Shown: one piece after another, positions 19,083 through 27,583 of the stretch
Layout: every line of letters starts with the position of its first letter
Numbering within the stretch: position 1 is the first letter of the stretch
NCBI RefSeq assembly: GCF_036181745.1
Contig: NZ_CP108080.1
Coordinates: forward strand, 1,984,001-2,048,000
Direction: 5' to 3'
DNA length: 64,000 bases
Source of the DNA: Streptomyces sp. NBC_00259
GTDB lineage: Bacteria; Actinomycetota; Actinomycetes; Streptomycetales; Streptomycetaceae
The notes under the pieces: model-generated
Told to the model about the DNA's origin: nothing
Seen by the model: the letters and a program-made list of their open reading frames with translations, nothing else
Database searches by the model: none
Position numbers and translations under genes: made by a program

Positions 19083-19111
19083 GGCCGGGCGGGACGCGAT
19101 CCTGCCCGGCC
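19083..19111. terminator. Hairpin after the transglutaminase gene
   Basis: 12-bp stem GGCCGGGCGGGA / TCCTGCCCGGCC with one G-U pair and a 5-nt loop, 19 nt after the stop codon. No T-run follows, as is common in Streptomyces. Confidence 0.65.
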
Positions 19112-19143
19112 GGCCCGTTCGGGATCGGCTCCGGGTGCCTGAA

Positions 19144-19197
19144 CGTGAGGTCACGCGAAACGGGTGAGACCTCGATACGGGTGAGGTCACCCGTATC
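19144..19197. promoter_or_regulatory. Cluster of palindromes between convergent genes
   Basis: GTGAGGTCAC occurs at 19145-19154 and 19181-19190. The second copy is the centre of a 24-bp palindrome, GATACGGGTGA-GG-TCACCCGTATC (19174-19197). The 2-bp spacer makes it look more like a protein site than a simple hairpin. Its role is unknown; it could also end transcription from both sides. Confidence 0.5.
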
Positions 19198-19229
19198 AGA
19201 GTGCTTGGTCGGCGAAGGTCACAAAGGGC

Positions 19230-19619
19230 TCAGTGGCCCTGCTCGTCGCGGCGACGCTGCCACCGCTGCTCGATCCGGTTCATCATTGACCGGCGCTGCT
19301 TGGGCTGTCGGCTCGTGGCCTGAGCCCCAGGGCTTTGCTCACCCGGCTTGGGCGCCTTGCGCCAGCCGGTGACCGCCAGGACCGCACAGCCGAGCATGAC
19401 GAGAAAACCCACCACGCTGATCCAGATCTGCTGGGCGACCATTCCGGCCATGAGGAGCGCGATACCCACCAGGAAGCCGGCGACCGCCTGGTAGACCCGT
19501 CGCCGGGTGTACGTACGCAGCCCGCTTCCCTCAAGCGCTGTCGCGAACTTGGGATCTTCGGCGTACAGCGCTCGCTCCATCTGCTCGAGCATTCGCTGCT
19601 CGTGCTCCGAGAGCGGCAC
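19230..19619 (-). CDS. DUF3040 small membrane protein
   Basis: 129 residues. N-terminus MPLSEHEQRMLEQMERALYAEDPKFA is the DUF3040 hallmark. Two membrane segments follow (about residues 43-62 and 66-85), then a basic Gln/Arg-rich tail. GTG start with AGGAGGA 6 nt upstream. Function unknown. Conserved in actinobacteria near the dcw cluster, so a link to envelope or growth is plausible but unproven. Convergent with the transglutaminase gene. Confidence 0.9.
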   Translation of the reverse strand: MPLSEHEQRMLEQMERALYAEDPKFATALEGSGLRTYTRRRVYQAVAGFLVGIALLMAGMVAQQIWISVVGFLVMLGCAVLAVTGWRKAPKPGEQSPGAQATSRQPKQRRSMMNRIEQRWQRRRDEQGH

Positions 19620-19900
19620 GGAGTCCTCCTAGTCGTCGGTCGCTGGGGGCGACCGGTATGCGGCCCTTTCAGGATAGGCAGGGAATCGCCCCCGTGAAAC
19701 CCGCCCGCTGCCCGATTGCCCTTCGGGGCCGCCATGCCGGATCGACTGCTGAGGCGTAGATTCCCCAACCGCCTGTCCGTCATGCCGGATGGTGTCCCCC
19801 GATCATACGGGGCGGACGCCCCGAGCGGGCGTCCTGTGGCGTACTCCATCTGCTGCTGCGTCGCTGATCAGCGGTGCGGCGGCGGCACGGTGCCGGTGGC
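19620..19900. other. Intergenic region upstream of the DUF3040 gene
   Basis: 281 bp. A minus-strand TATCCT at 19671-19676 could be the -10 of the DUF3040 gene. I see no convincing gene or RNA here. Confidence 0.4.
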
Positions 19901-20689
19901 TCAGCCGTGCTTCTCGCCCAGTACGTGGAGCTGTGTCGCGATCGCATGGAACGCGGGCAGCTCGGCGGCGGCCTCCTCCAGCTGCAGCAGGGCGTCCAGA
20001 GCGCCCGGCTCGGTGTCCACGAGGACGCCCGGAACGAGGTCGGCGAAGACCCTGACGCCGTGCACGGAGCGGATCTCCAGACCCGCGCCGGCGGCCAGTT
20101 CGGTGAGCTGCTCGGCGGTGAAGCGGTGCGGCACCGGGTCGCCCTCGCCCCAGCGGCCCGCCGGGTCGCCGAGCGCCTGCCGGGCCTCGGTGAAGTGCCC
20201 GGCCAGGGCCCTGGCGAGCACGGCGCCGCCGAGCCCGGCGGCGAGCAGGCTGAGCGCCCCTCCCGGACGCAGTGCCTCCACCGCGTTGCGCACGCCCTCG
20301 GCGGGGTCCTCGACGTACTCCAGCACGCCATGGACCAGCACGGCGTCGAAGCCGCCACGCTCCACGACCTCGAACAGGCCGTGCACATCGCCCTGGACTC
20401 CGCGCACCCGGTCGGCGACCCCGGCCTCGGCGGCCCGGCGCTCCAGCGCGAACAGCGCGTTGGGGCTGGGGTCGACCACGGTGACGCGGTGGCCGAGGCG
20501 GGCGGCGGGCACCGCGAAGTGACCGGAGCCGCCGCCGGTGTCGAGGACGTCCAGCGAGTCCCGCCCGGTCGCCTTGACCCGCCGGTCGAGCGCGTCCTTG
20601 AGGACGTCCTGGACCACGGCGGTCCGGAGGGAGGCGCGGGAAGGGGTCTCCCCACGGCGAAGCCGTACGGGGGGCTTCTGGTCCGACAC
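19901..20689 (-). CDS. Class I SAM-dependent methyltransferase
   Basis: 262 residues. The SAM-binding motif I is VLDTGGGSGHFAVPAA (about 48-63), with the acidic ribose-binding residue in VTVVDPSPNAL and motif IV FDAVLVHGVLEYVEDP. Overall this is the methyltransf_11/UbiE-like fold. Substrate cannot be told from sequence. GTG start with GAGGAG about 11 nt upstream. It follows the HEPN gene by 93 nt on the same strand and may be co-transcribed with it. Confidence 0.88.
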   Translation of the reverse strand: MSDQKPPVRLRRGETPSRASLRTAVVQDVLKDALDRRVKATGRDSLDVLDTGGGSGHFAVPAARLGHRVTVVDPSPNALFALERRAAEAGVADRVRGVQGDVHGLFEVVERGGFDAVLVHGVLEYVEDPAEGVRNAVEALRPGGALSLLAAGLGGAVLARALAGHFTEARQALGDPAGRWGEGDPVPHRFTAEQLTELAAGAGLEIRSVHGVRVFADLVPGVLVDTEPGALDALLQLEEAAAELPAFHAIATQLHVLGEKHG

Positions 20690-20782
20690 GGCAGTTGACT
20701 CCTCGGCGCGGTGCCGCCCCTGCTGACGGGGCGTGAACGGTGCAGGCTCGCTCCACCCTATTGCCTCCGCCCGGCGTCCCCG

Positions 20783-21322
20783 TCATCCCACGGCATCCCC
20801 CGTCCCCGGCTGCTCGGGCCTGGGCTGCGGCAGGACCGGCTGGAGCACCAGCAGCCGCTCCACCAGGCGCAGGAACATGGCCGCGTCGCGGATCAGATCG
20901 TCGGCGTCACGGCTGCCGGCAGCCCCCTGGATACCCGCCTCGGCGCGCGCCCTGCGCACGGCGCCGGAGGCGAAGAGCGCGCTCCACTCGGTGAGCTCCG
21001 GGGCGATCTCGGGGAGCACCTCCCAGGCGGACCGTATGCGTGCCCGGCGGCGCGGGCTGGTCTCGGGCCGGCCTCGGGCGGCGAGTACGGCCGCCGCGGT
21101 GCGCAGCGCGGCGAGATGGGCGGTGGCATACCGCTCGTTGGGCGTTTCCAGGGTGGCGGCCTCTTCGAGGCCCGCCCGCGCCTGGCCGAGCAGATCGAGT
21201 GCGGCGGGCGGCGCGGAGGACCGCCGCAGCACGGGGTGGACATCGCTCGCGGGACCGGTCAGTGAGGGGGCAGGGCCGCCTGCGCGGAGCCGGCGTGCTG
21301 CAGCGGCGTACGAGCTGGCCAT
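20783..21322 (-). CDS. SAV_6107-type HEPN domain protein
   Basis: 179 residues from ATG 21322, chosen for AGGAGG 7 nt upstream. The frame stays open upstream without coding character. Almost all alpha-helical, with the pattern of the SAV_6107 HEPN family (LDLLGQARAGLEEAATLETPNERYATAHLAALRTAAAVLAAR, quoted as two overlapping helices; then AWEVLPEIAPELTEWSALFASGA). HEPN proteins are often RNases or toxin partners, but I see no clear RxxxxH catalytic motif and no cognate MNT-type antitoxin next door, so the function is open. Confidence 0.8.
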   Translation of the reverse strand: MASSYAAAARRLRAGGPAPSLTGPASDVHPVLRRSSAPPAALDLLGQARAGLEEAATLETPNERYATAHLAALRTAAAVLAARGRPETSPRRRARIRSAWEVLPEIAPELTEWSALFASGAVRRARAEAGIQGAAGSRDADDLIRDAAMFLRLVERLLVLQPVLPQPRPEQPGTGDAVG

Positions 21323-21497
21323 GACGAACCTCCTGTCGTCGGGTGACGGCATTCCGGCCGTCTGTGCCCATCCTGGGTGACACCACTGACAATCCGCCCT
21401 GACCTGGGCATTCCTCGGGGTGAGGTGGTGACTGCGGTGCGGAGCTAAGGTGATTCGAGGAGCACGGCGCGGTACGTGGAACCCCCTCGGAGGGGTC

Positions 21498-22334
21498 ATG
21501 CGCGGACAGCACGGTGACCCGCCCGACAGTGCACAGACCCTTCTCGTCACCCTCGGGCGTCTCGTCGACCAGGCCCTGGAGCGGATCAGGATCCAGCGGG
21601 CCAGGGCCGAGCTGGCCATGGCCCTGCAGCGCCACATGCTCCCGCCCGAGCTGCCGGACCTGCCCGGTCTGCGCGTCGCGGCCCGGTACTCGCCCTCCAG
21701 GGACGGGCTGGACGTGGGCGGCGACTGGTACGACGCGTTCGTGATGTCGGACGGGTCGCTCGGGCTCTCGATCGGTGACGTGCAGGGCCATGACGTGGAG
21801 GCCGTCGCGTTCATGGGACAGGTCCGCACCAGCCTCCGGGCCATCGCCGAGGCCACGAGCGATCCGAGGGAGGTGCTGGGCCGCGCCAACAACCTGCTCA
21901 TCTCGATGGGCTGCGGCCTGTTCGCCACCTGCTGCTTCATACGCTTCGACCCCGTGACACGCGATCTCCACGTGTCCCGTGCCGGTCATGTCCCGATGAT
22001 CTGGGCGACGGCCGGCGGCGGCTACGGGGTCGCGCTGGACAGCGGTGGCCCTCCGCTGGGCATCGTGGCCCGCGAACAGTATCCGGTGACGCACCGGCGG
22101 CTGACGGAGGCAGGGGTGCTGGTCCTGCTCACCGACGGAGTCGTTGAGGGGCCCACGTACCCGATGGAGGCGGGCCTCGCCGAGGTGGCCAAGCTGGTGC
22201 GGGCGGGTTTCGACGCCGATCCCGACGTGCTGGCCTCGGCCGTGATCAAGGTGGCCGATCTGACCGGTCACCGCGACGACGCCGCGGTCCTCGTCGCCCG
22301 CTATGACGGCCCCGCGAACGGGCCCCCGTCGTGA
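21498..22334 (+). CDS. SpoIIE-type PP2C serine/threonine phosphatase
   Basis: 278 residues, almost all phosphatase domain. Metal-binding motifs of the SpoIIE/RsbU class are intact: VGGDWYDAF, IGDVQGHDVEAVAF, LLTDGVVEG and the last Asp pair in HRDDAAVLV. The N-terminal helix ALQRHMLPPELPDLPGL is the typical linker that joins such domains to sensors. Probably dephosphorylates an anti-sigma-factor antagonist. ATG 21498 with GGAGGGG just upstream. Upstream TAAGGT at 21446-21451 may be its -10. The adjacent MASE1 gene could supply the missing sensor. Confidence 0.9.
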   Translation: MRGQHGDPPDSAQTLLVTLGRLVDQALERIRIQRARAELAMALQRHMLPPELPDLPGLRVAARYSPSRDGLDVGGDWYDAFVMSDGSLGLSIGDVQGHDVEAVAFMGQVRTSLRAIAEATSDPREVLGRANNLLISMGCGLFATCCFIRFDPVTRDLHVSRAGHVPMIWATAGGGYGVALDSGGPPLGIVAREQYPVTHRRLTEAGVLVLLTDGVVEGPTYPMEAGLAEVAKLVRAGFDADPDVLASAVIKVADLTGHRDDAAVLVARYDGPANGPPS

Positions 22335-22424
22335 GGACCCCCGTCGTGAGGTCCGCCGTGCGCGACCCCGCCGCCCGACGGACCCACCCGAGTCGCCCCG
22401 CTCCCGCCGACGACGGAGACTGCT

Positions 22425-23375
22425 GTGGTGCGCGATGAGGAGATCCGGCGTTACGGCTCTGTGGCGCTTCGCATCCTCGCCGTGGCCGCCGTCTACTACG
22501 GCTCCGCCGAGTTCGGGCTGCTCCAGCAGCTGGTGCGCGGTCAGGTCACTCCCCTGTGGCCGCCGACGGGGGTGGCCCTGGCCGGTCTGCTGTTCTTCGG
22601 CCTGAAGGTCTGGCCGGGCATCGCCCTGGGGGCCTTCCTGGTCAACGTGTCCATCGGTCCTTCGGTGTTCCCGGTGCTCGCCATCGCCGCCGGGAACACG
22701 GCGGCGCCGGTCTGTGCGTACCTGCTGCTGCGGCGTGCCGGGTTCCGGGAGGAGCTGGACCGGCTCCGGGACGGACTGGCGCTGATCTTCCTCGGCGCCC
22801 TGGCCGGCATGCTGATCAGCGCGACCGTGGGCAGCGGGGTGCTGCTGCTCGCCGGGGCGCTGGCTCCTGGCGGCTTCTGGCCGGCGTGGTCGGTGTGGTG
22901 GACGGGCGACGCGATGGGGGTGCTCGTGGTCACCCCGTTCCTGCTCGTTCTGCGCAGGGTCCGGTGGCCCCGTGGTGTGCGGCCGAGCCGCTGGGCGGAG
23001 GCGGTGGCGCTCGCGGTGTGCACGCTCCTCGCCACGCTCCTCGCGACCGCCACGGGCAGTTCGTCGCTGCTGTTCCTGGCGTTCCCGTTCCTGATCTGGG
23101 CGGCGTTCCGGTTCCAGCTGGCGGGGGCGGCGCCGTGCGCGCTCGGGGTGTCGACGCTCGCGATCTACGCCGCGACCCGGGAGGCGGGGCCGTTCGCGGG
23201 TCAGGACCTGTTCTCCAACATGGTCACGTTGCAGGCGTTCAACGGCACGACCGCGCTGACCGCGCTGCTGCTCGCGGCCGTCATCACCGAGCGGAACCAG
23301 ACGCATGAGGAGATCAGGCGCGTCTGCGCACGGCTGGCGGAGATGGTGGCGGGCATCGAGCCGCGCGACCGCTGA
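22425..23375 (+). CDS. MASE1 domain integral membrane sensor protein
   Basis: 316 residues with about eight membrane helices forming a MASE1 domain (TPLWPPTGVALAGLLFF, AFLVNVSIG, AGNTAAPVCAYLLLR, WWTGDAMGVLVVTPFLL are diagnostic). Usually MASE1 is the N-terminal sensor of GGDEF, histidine kinase or PP2C proteins. Here only a short cytoplasmic tail of about 30 residues follows (ERNQTHEEIRRVCARLAEMV, helical), so there is no output domain. Same strand, 90 bp after the SpoIIE-type phosphatase gene. Confidence 0.88.
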   Translation: MVRDEEIRRYGSVALRILAVAAVYYGSAEFGLLQQLVRGQVTPLWPPTGVALAGLLFFGLKVWPGIALGAFLVNVSIGPSVFPVLAIAAGNTAAPVCAYLLLRRAGFREELDRLRDGLALIFLGALAGMLISATVGSGVLLLAGALAPGGFWPAWSVWWTGDAMGVLVVTPFLLVLRRVRWPRGVRPSRWAEAVALAVCTLLATLLATATGSSSLLFLAFPFLIWAAFRFQLAGAAPCALGVSTLAIYAATREAGPFAGQDLFSNMVTLQAFNGTTALTALLLAAVITERNQTHEEIRRVCARLAEMVAGIEPRDR

Positions 23376-23447
23376 CCCCCGACTCCCCAACCTCCTCGAC
23401 CTCCCCGGCCTCCCTGGCGCGGCCAACCCCCGCCGCTGACCCCGGTT

Positions 23448-23476
23448 TTGCGTCGTTCACGGGTTCGGAGTAGCTT
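23448..23476 (+). promoter_or_regulatory. Promoter of the ABC-YhgE/Pip-tetR operon
   Basis: TTGCGT (23448-23453) and TAGCTT (23471-23476) are 17 bp apart, a good HrdB-type promoter. The operator starts at the last base of the -10. Confidence 0.7.
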
Positions 23477-23499
23477 TTGCACTGACCAGTCAGTTCAAA
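23476..23499. promoter_or_regulatory. TetR-type operator
   Basis: 24-bp palindrome TTTGnACTGAC-CA-GTCAGTnCAAA. The arms match at 10 of 11 positions. It covers the predicted transcription start, so binding would block the promoter. The obvious candidate repressor is the TetR protein encoded third in this operon. Confidence 0.75.
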
Positions 23500-23511
23500 A
23501 GGGGAGGCGGC

Positions 23512-24528
23512 GTGGACAGCCCGCACGGGGCGGCCGTACGTGCCGAAGGGTTCGGGCTCAAGGGCCCGCGGGGCTGGGCGTTCCAGGGGGTGGACGTCCA
23601 GGCCGGCCCCGGCTCGCTCATCGCGATCGAGGGCCCGTCCGGCTCGGGCCGGACGTGTCTGCTGCTCGCGCTCACCGGGCGGATGAAGCCCACGGTGGGC
23701 CGGGCGGAGGTCGGCGGGCTGCCACTGCCGCGCAAGATGGCCGCCGTGCGCCGTATCAGCGCGCTCGGCCCTGTCCCGGGGGTCAGCGATCTCGATCCGG
23801 CGCTCACGGTCACCGAGCATCTGCGTGAGCGTGCGCTGCTGCAACGGCGGTTCGACGGCTCGCTTCGCGCGCCGCTGCGGCCGCGCGGCGAACGGGCCGA
23901 GTCGGCCCGGAGCCGTATCGCCGAGGCACTGGAGACGGCCGGGCTCGACGTGGACGCCCTGCCGAAGGCAGGGCGCACGGCCGTACGGGATCTGGAACGC
24001 CTGGAGGCCCTCCGCCTGTCCGTCGCCCTCGCCCTGATCGGCCGGCCCCGGCTGCTGGCCGTGGACGACACCGACCTCAAGCTCTCCGACACGGACCGCG
24101 CGCAGGCCTGGGCACTGCTGCGCGACATCGCCGCACGGGGCACGACGGTACTGGCCGTGTGCAGCGAGGCACCGCAGGACGCGGTGCTGATCCGTACGGT
24201 CACGACGGCGGCCGGGGAGGCCGAGCCGGGTCCCGCCCCGGATCCCGAGCGGGCGGAGACCGCGCCCGACGGCGTGACGGAGACCGCGGAGGAGACCGAG
24301 CCCGCCGACGTGACGGACACCCCGGCGGAGACCGAGCCCGACGACAGCACACCCGGGCCCGACCGGCCCGACGGCGCCACGGGCAACCCGGCGGACGCCG
24401 AGCCCACGGAGAGCGCGGCCGATGCCGACTCGGGCCGGCCGGACGACAGCACGGACGGCGCCCAGCACCACACCAACGACACCGAGGAGGGGGCGGCCGA
24501 TGCGTTCGCCGAGACTGGCCGCGCTTGA
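23512..24528 (+). CDS. Degenerate ABC-type ATP-binding protein
   Basis: 338 residues. The first 230 resemble an ABC ATPase, but most catalytic positions are altered. Walker A reads GPSGSGRT (Arg for Lys). The Walker B region LLAVDDTD has Asp where the catalytic Glu should be. The LSGGQ signature is replaced by ERLEALRLS, and the H-loop His by Ser (VLAVCSEAP). The last 100 residues are an acidic Asp/Glu/Thr/Pro-rich tail. GTG start with GGGGAGG upstream. It overlaps the membrane-protein gene by 29 bp. It probably binds the YhgE/Pip partner with little or no hydrolysis. Confidence 0.82.
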   Translation: MDSPHGAAVRAEGFGLKGPRGWAFQGVDVQAGPGSLIAIEGPSGSGRTCLLLALTGRMKPTVGRAEVGGLPLPRKMAAVRRISALGPVPGVSDLDPALTVTEHLRERALLQRRFDGSLRAPLRPRGERAESARSRIAEALETAGLDVDALPKAGRTAVRDLERLEALRLSVALALIGRPRLLAVDDTDLKLSDTDRAQAWALLRDIAARGTTVLAVCSEAPQDAVLIRTVTTAAGEAEPGPAPDPERAETAPDGVTETAEETEPADVTDTPAETEPDDSTPGPDRPDGATGNPADAEPTESAADADSGRPDDSTDGAQHHTNDTEEGAADAFAETGRA

Positions 24529-26587
24529 GCTGAAGCGGTTCGGGAGGGGCAAGCTGCCGCGTGCCGCGCTCGTCGCGATCCTTTTGCTTCCGCTGCTCTA
24601 CGGCGCCCTGTACCTGTGGTCCTTCTGGGACCCGTACAGCAGGCTCGACCGGATCCCCGTCGCCCTGGTCAACGACGACAAGGGCGCCACCGCCGACGGC
24701 AAGAAGATCGCGGCGGGCGACGAGATCACCCGGAACCTGCTCGACAGCGAGGTCTTCGACTGGCACGAGGTGAGTGCCGCCGAGGCCCGCGAGGGCGTCG
24801 AGGAGGGCACGTACTACCTGTCCCTCACCATGCCCGCCGACTTCAGCAAGCGCATCGCCTCCTCCTCCGGCGACGCCCCGGAGACCGGCGCGCTGGAGGT
24901 ACGGACCAACGACGCGAACAACTACATCGTCGGGCAGATCTCCCGGACGGTCTTCTCCGAGGTGCGCACGGCAGCCTCCACCAAGTCGTCCCGTTCCTTC
25001 CTCGACAAGATCTTCATCTCCTTCTCCGACATCCATGACGCGACCGAGAAGGCGGCGAAGGGCGCCGACGAGCTCAAGGACGGCGTCGGCAAGGCCAAGA
25101 AGGGCTCGAAGGATCTCTCCGACGGGCTGAAGGACGCCAAGCAGGGCAGCGGCAGGCTCGCGGGCGGCCTGAAGAAGCTCAACAAGGGCGCGGGCGAGCT
25201 GGAGACCGGCTCCCGGCGGGTCGCGGACGGGACCCAGAAGCTCGCCGACAGGATCAACGGAGCGGCCGCCGGGGCACGTCCGTACCTCAAGGACAACGGC
25301 AAGAAGATCGGCGACTCGGCCCGGCTGGTCTCGGACCTGTCCAAGGCGACCAGGCGCAACCTGGATCTGATCGTCGAGCACGGCCCCGGCCTGCGTTCCG
25401 GCGCGCACACGGCCGCCGACAAGCTCGCGGCGCAGTACCAGAAGCGCTGCGTGGACAGTCCCCTGCCCGACATCACCCTGTGCCCGGACCTGAAGCGCGC
25501 GGCCGACACGGCCGCGGACGTCGCGACGATCGCCGACGATCTGGACGAGCTGGCCAAGGACGGCAACGGCGATCTGAAGAAGCTGGACGGCGAACTCGCG
25601 AAGCTCCAGAAGGGCGCCGACGACCTCGCCAAGCGCGCCCCGCATCTGCACGAGGACGTCGACTACGCCCTCGCCAGGATCAACGAACTGAACTCCGGTG
25701 CCCACAAGGTCGCCGATGGAGCCGCGCAGCTGCACACGGGTCTGGCCGGCGCCAAGACCGGTTCCAGCGATCTCGACACCGGCGTCGGCAAGCTCGAGAA
25801 GGGCGCGGGCGAACTCGACGGCGGCATGTTCAAGCTCGTCGACGGCTCCGGCGAACTGGCCGGGGGCCTCAACGAAGGCGTCGGCAAGATCCCCGACTAC
25901 GACAAGAAGGACCGCGACCGCCGTACGGACGTCATGGCCGACCCGGTGCAGCTCGCCTCCCAGTCGATGCACAAGGCGGACAACTACGGCACCGGCTTCG
26001 CCCCGTACTTCATCCCGCTCTCCCTCTGGGTGGGTGCGATGGTCGCCTACATGCTGATCCAGCCGCTCAACCGGCGTGCCCTCGCCGCGGGCGCCTCCGC
26101 CTGGCGGATCGCCCTCGCGGGCTGGCTGCCGGTGGCCGCGATCGGGCTGCTCCAGGTCGGAGCCCTGCTGGCGGTCCTCCACTGGGGTCTCGGGCTGCAG
26201 ATGGCCCGCGCCGCCGGGACGACGGCCTTCCTCGCGCTGACGGTGTGCTGCTTCGCCGCGATCATCCAGTGGCTGAACGCCCGCTTCGGAGCGGCCGGCC
26301 GGATCCTCGTCCTGGCAGTACTGATGCTCCAGCTGACCTCGGCGGGCGGCACCTATCCCGTCCAGACGAGCCCGGCGTTCTTCAACGCCATCCACCCCTT
26401 CCTGCCGATGACCTATGTCGTCGAGGCACTGCGCCGGCTGATCACGGGCGGCGGCATCGGTCCGGTCTGGCAGGCCACGGCCGTGCTGGCCGCGTTCACC
26501 GCCGGGGCGCTCGCGCTCACCGCCGTATCGGCGCGGCGCAAGCAGGTGTGGACCTTCGACCGTCTCCATCCCGAGCTGAGTCTGTGA
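24500..26587 (+). CDS. YhgE/Pip-family ABC-2-like membrane protein
   Basis: 695 residues from ATG 24500, preceded by GAGGAGGGGG. One membrane helix near residues 21-42, then a long extracellular region with YhgE/Pip features (VALVNDDKGA, the L.DG..K...G..DL.DG heptad-like coiled-coil repeats of the X10-YhgE type). At the end are five or six C-terminal membrane segments of ABC-2 type (YFIPLSLWVGAMVAYML, then FLPMTYVVEALRRLITGG). Relatives include the phage receptor Pip and T7SS-linked EsaA-like proteins. Its cargo or role in Streptomyces is unknown. Confidence 0.88.
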   Translation: MRSPRLAALELKRFGRGKLPRAALVAILLLPLLYGALYLWSFWDPYSRLDRIPVALVNDDKGATADGKKIAAGDEITRNLLDSEVFDWHEVSAAEAREGVEEGTYYLSLTMPADFSKRIASSSGDAPETGALEVRTNDANNYIVGQISRTVFSEVRTAASTKSSRSFLDKIFISFSDIHDATEKAAKGADELKDGVGKAKKGSKDLSDGLKDAKQGSGRLAGGLKKLNKGAGELETGSRRVADGTQKLADRINGAAAGARPYLKDNGKKIGDSARLVSDLSKATRRNLDLIVEHGPGLRSGAHTAADKLAAQYQKRCVDSPLPDITLCPDLKRAADTAADVATIADDLDELAKDGNGDLKKLDGELAKLQKGADDLAKRAPHLHEDVDYALARINELNSGAHKVADGAAQLHTGLAGAKTGSSDLDTGVGKLEKGAGELDGGMFKLVDGSGELAGGLNEGVGKIPDYDKKDRDRRTDVMADPVQLASQSMHKADNYGTGFAPYFIPLSLWVGAMVAYMLIQPLNRRALAAGASAWRIALAGWLPVAAIGLLQVGALLAVLHWGLGLQMARAAGTTAFLALTVCCFAAIIQWLNARFGAAGRILVLAVLMLQLTSAGGTYPVQTSPAFFNAIHPFLPMTYVVEALRRLITGGGIGPVWQATAVLAAFTAGALALTAVSARRKQVWTFDRLHPELSL

Positions 26588-26600
26588 GGCGGGCGAACCT

Positions 26601-27224
26601 GTGAGAATCGACGCCATGAACAGCAGCAGCACCCGGAGACAGGCGACCCGCGCCAAGCTCTACGAGGCCGCCGTGACCCTCATAGCCGAGCAGGGCTTCT
26701 CCGCGACGACGGTGGACGAGATCGCCGAGCGCGCCGGGGTGGCCAAGGGCACGGTCTACTACAACTTCAAGAGCAAGACCGAACTCTTCGAGGAGCTGCT
26801 GCGGTACGGCGTGGGCCTGCTGACCGCCTCGCTTCAGGAGGCCGCCGACGAGACGGAGGCGCGCGGCGGCACCAAGGTCGAGGCGCTGGACGGGATGATC
26901 AGGGCCGGTCTGCTCTTCATCGACCGCTATCCGGCCTTCACCCAGCTGTACGTCGCCGAGCTGTGGCGCACCAACCGCGCCTGGCAGTCCACGCTGATGG
27001 TGGTCCGTCAGCAGGCGGTGGCCGTGGTCGAGACCGTCCTGCGGGAGGGCGTCGAGCGGGGTGAGCTGAGCGCGGAGATCGACATTCCGCTCACCGCGGC
27101 CGCGCTCGTCGGCATGGTGCTGGTGGCGGCGCTCGACTGGCAGGCGTTCCAGCGGGAGCGGTCGATCGACGATGTCCACGCCGCGCTGTCGCGGCTGCTG
27201 CACGGACGCGTCAGCGGCTCCTGA
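26601..27224 (+). CDS. TetR/AcrR-family transcriptional regulator
   Basis: 207 residues. The N-terminal HTH is classic (ATTVDEIAERAGVAKGTVYYNFKSK around residues 34-58), followed by an all-helical ligand-binding domain. GTG start 13 nt after the YhgE/Pip gene, so it belongs to the same operon. The 24-bp palindrome at the operon promoter is its likely binding site, giving autorepression. The inducer is unknown. Confidence 0.9.
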   Translation: MRIDAMNSSSTRRQATRAKLYEAAVTLIAEQGFSATTVDEIAERAGVAKGTVYYNFKSKTELFEELLRYGVGLLTASLQEAADETEARGGTKVEALDGMIRAGLLFIDRYPAFTQLYVAELWRTNRAWQSTLMVVRQQAVAVVETVLREGVERGELSAEIDIPLTAAALVGMVLVAALDWQAFQRERSIDDVHAALSRLLHGRVSGS

Positions 27225-27274
27225 CGTCGACGGGAGTCCCGTCCTCCGGGAGCCCCGCATACGAAACGAAGAGT

Positions 27275-27319
27275 GCCGGTCCGGCGAAGCTCGATCCCCC
27301 CGAGCTTTGCCGGACCGGC
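27275..27319 (+). terminator. Terminator hairpin after tetR
   Basis: 19-bp stem (27275-27293 with 27301-27319), one G-U pair and a 7-nt loop, 50 nt after the tetR stop. Very stable, with no T-run. Confidence 0.8.
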
Positions 27320-27570
27320 GTATCCCCCGTTCCCCGTTCCCCCGTTGCCCTGTACCGCTGTTCCCCCGGGTCCGGGCAACCCCCGTTCGGTCGGTGCGCC
27401 ACGCCGTTCCGCCGCCCCGTGCCGGCGGTGCCGGCGCCGCGCCCTCCCGTGGCCTCCACTCTTCCGTCCACGCAGGTCGGACCCCATCCGCGTACCTACT
27501 CATCTCCGGCACTAGGTACGGATACTCAGCCGCCCGTGCTCATGCCCACCCGCGGGAGGTCCGGGCTGGT

Positions 27571-27576
27571 TACGAT
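27571..27576 (+). promoter_or_regulatory. -10 element of a leaderless DUF4126 mRNA
   Basis: TACGAT, then 7 nt, then GTG 27584. No Shine-Dalgarno at usual spacing. Confidence 0.5.
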
Positions 27577-27583
27577 CGCGTCC

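Larger units (their letters stand above)
27225..27583. other. Intergenic region between tetR and the DUF4126 gene
   Basis: 359 bp. It holds the strong hairpin listed separately and a -10 hexamer just before the DUF4126 start. The rest is C-rich on the plus strand, without a recognisable gene. Confidence 0.5.
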
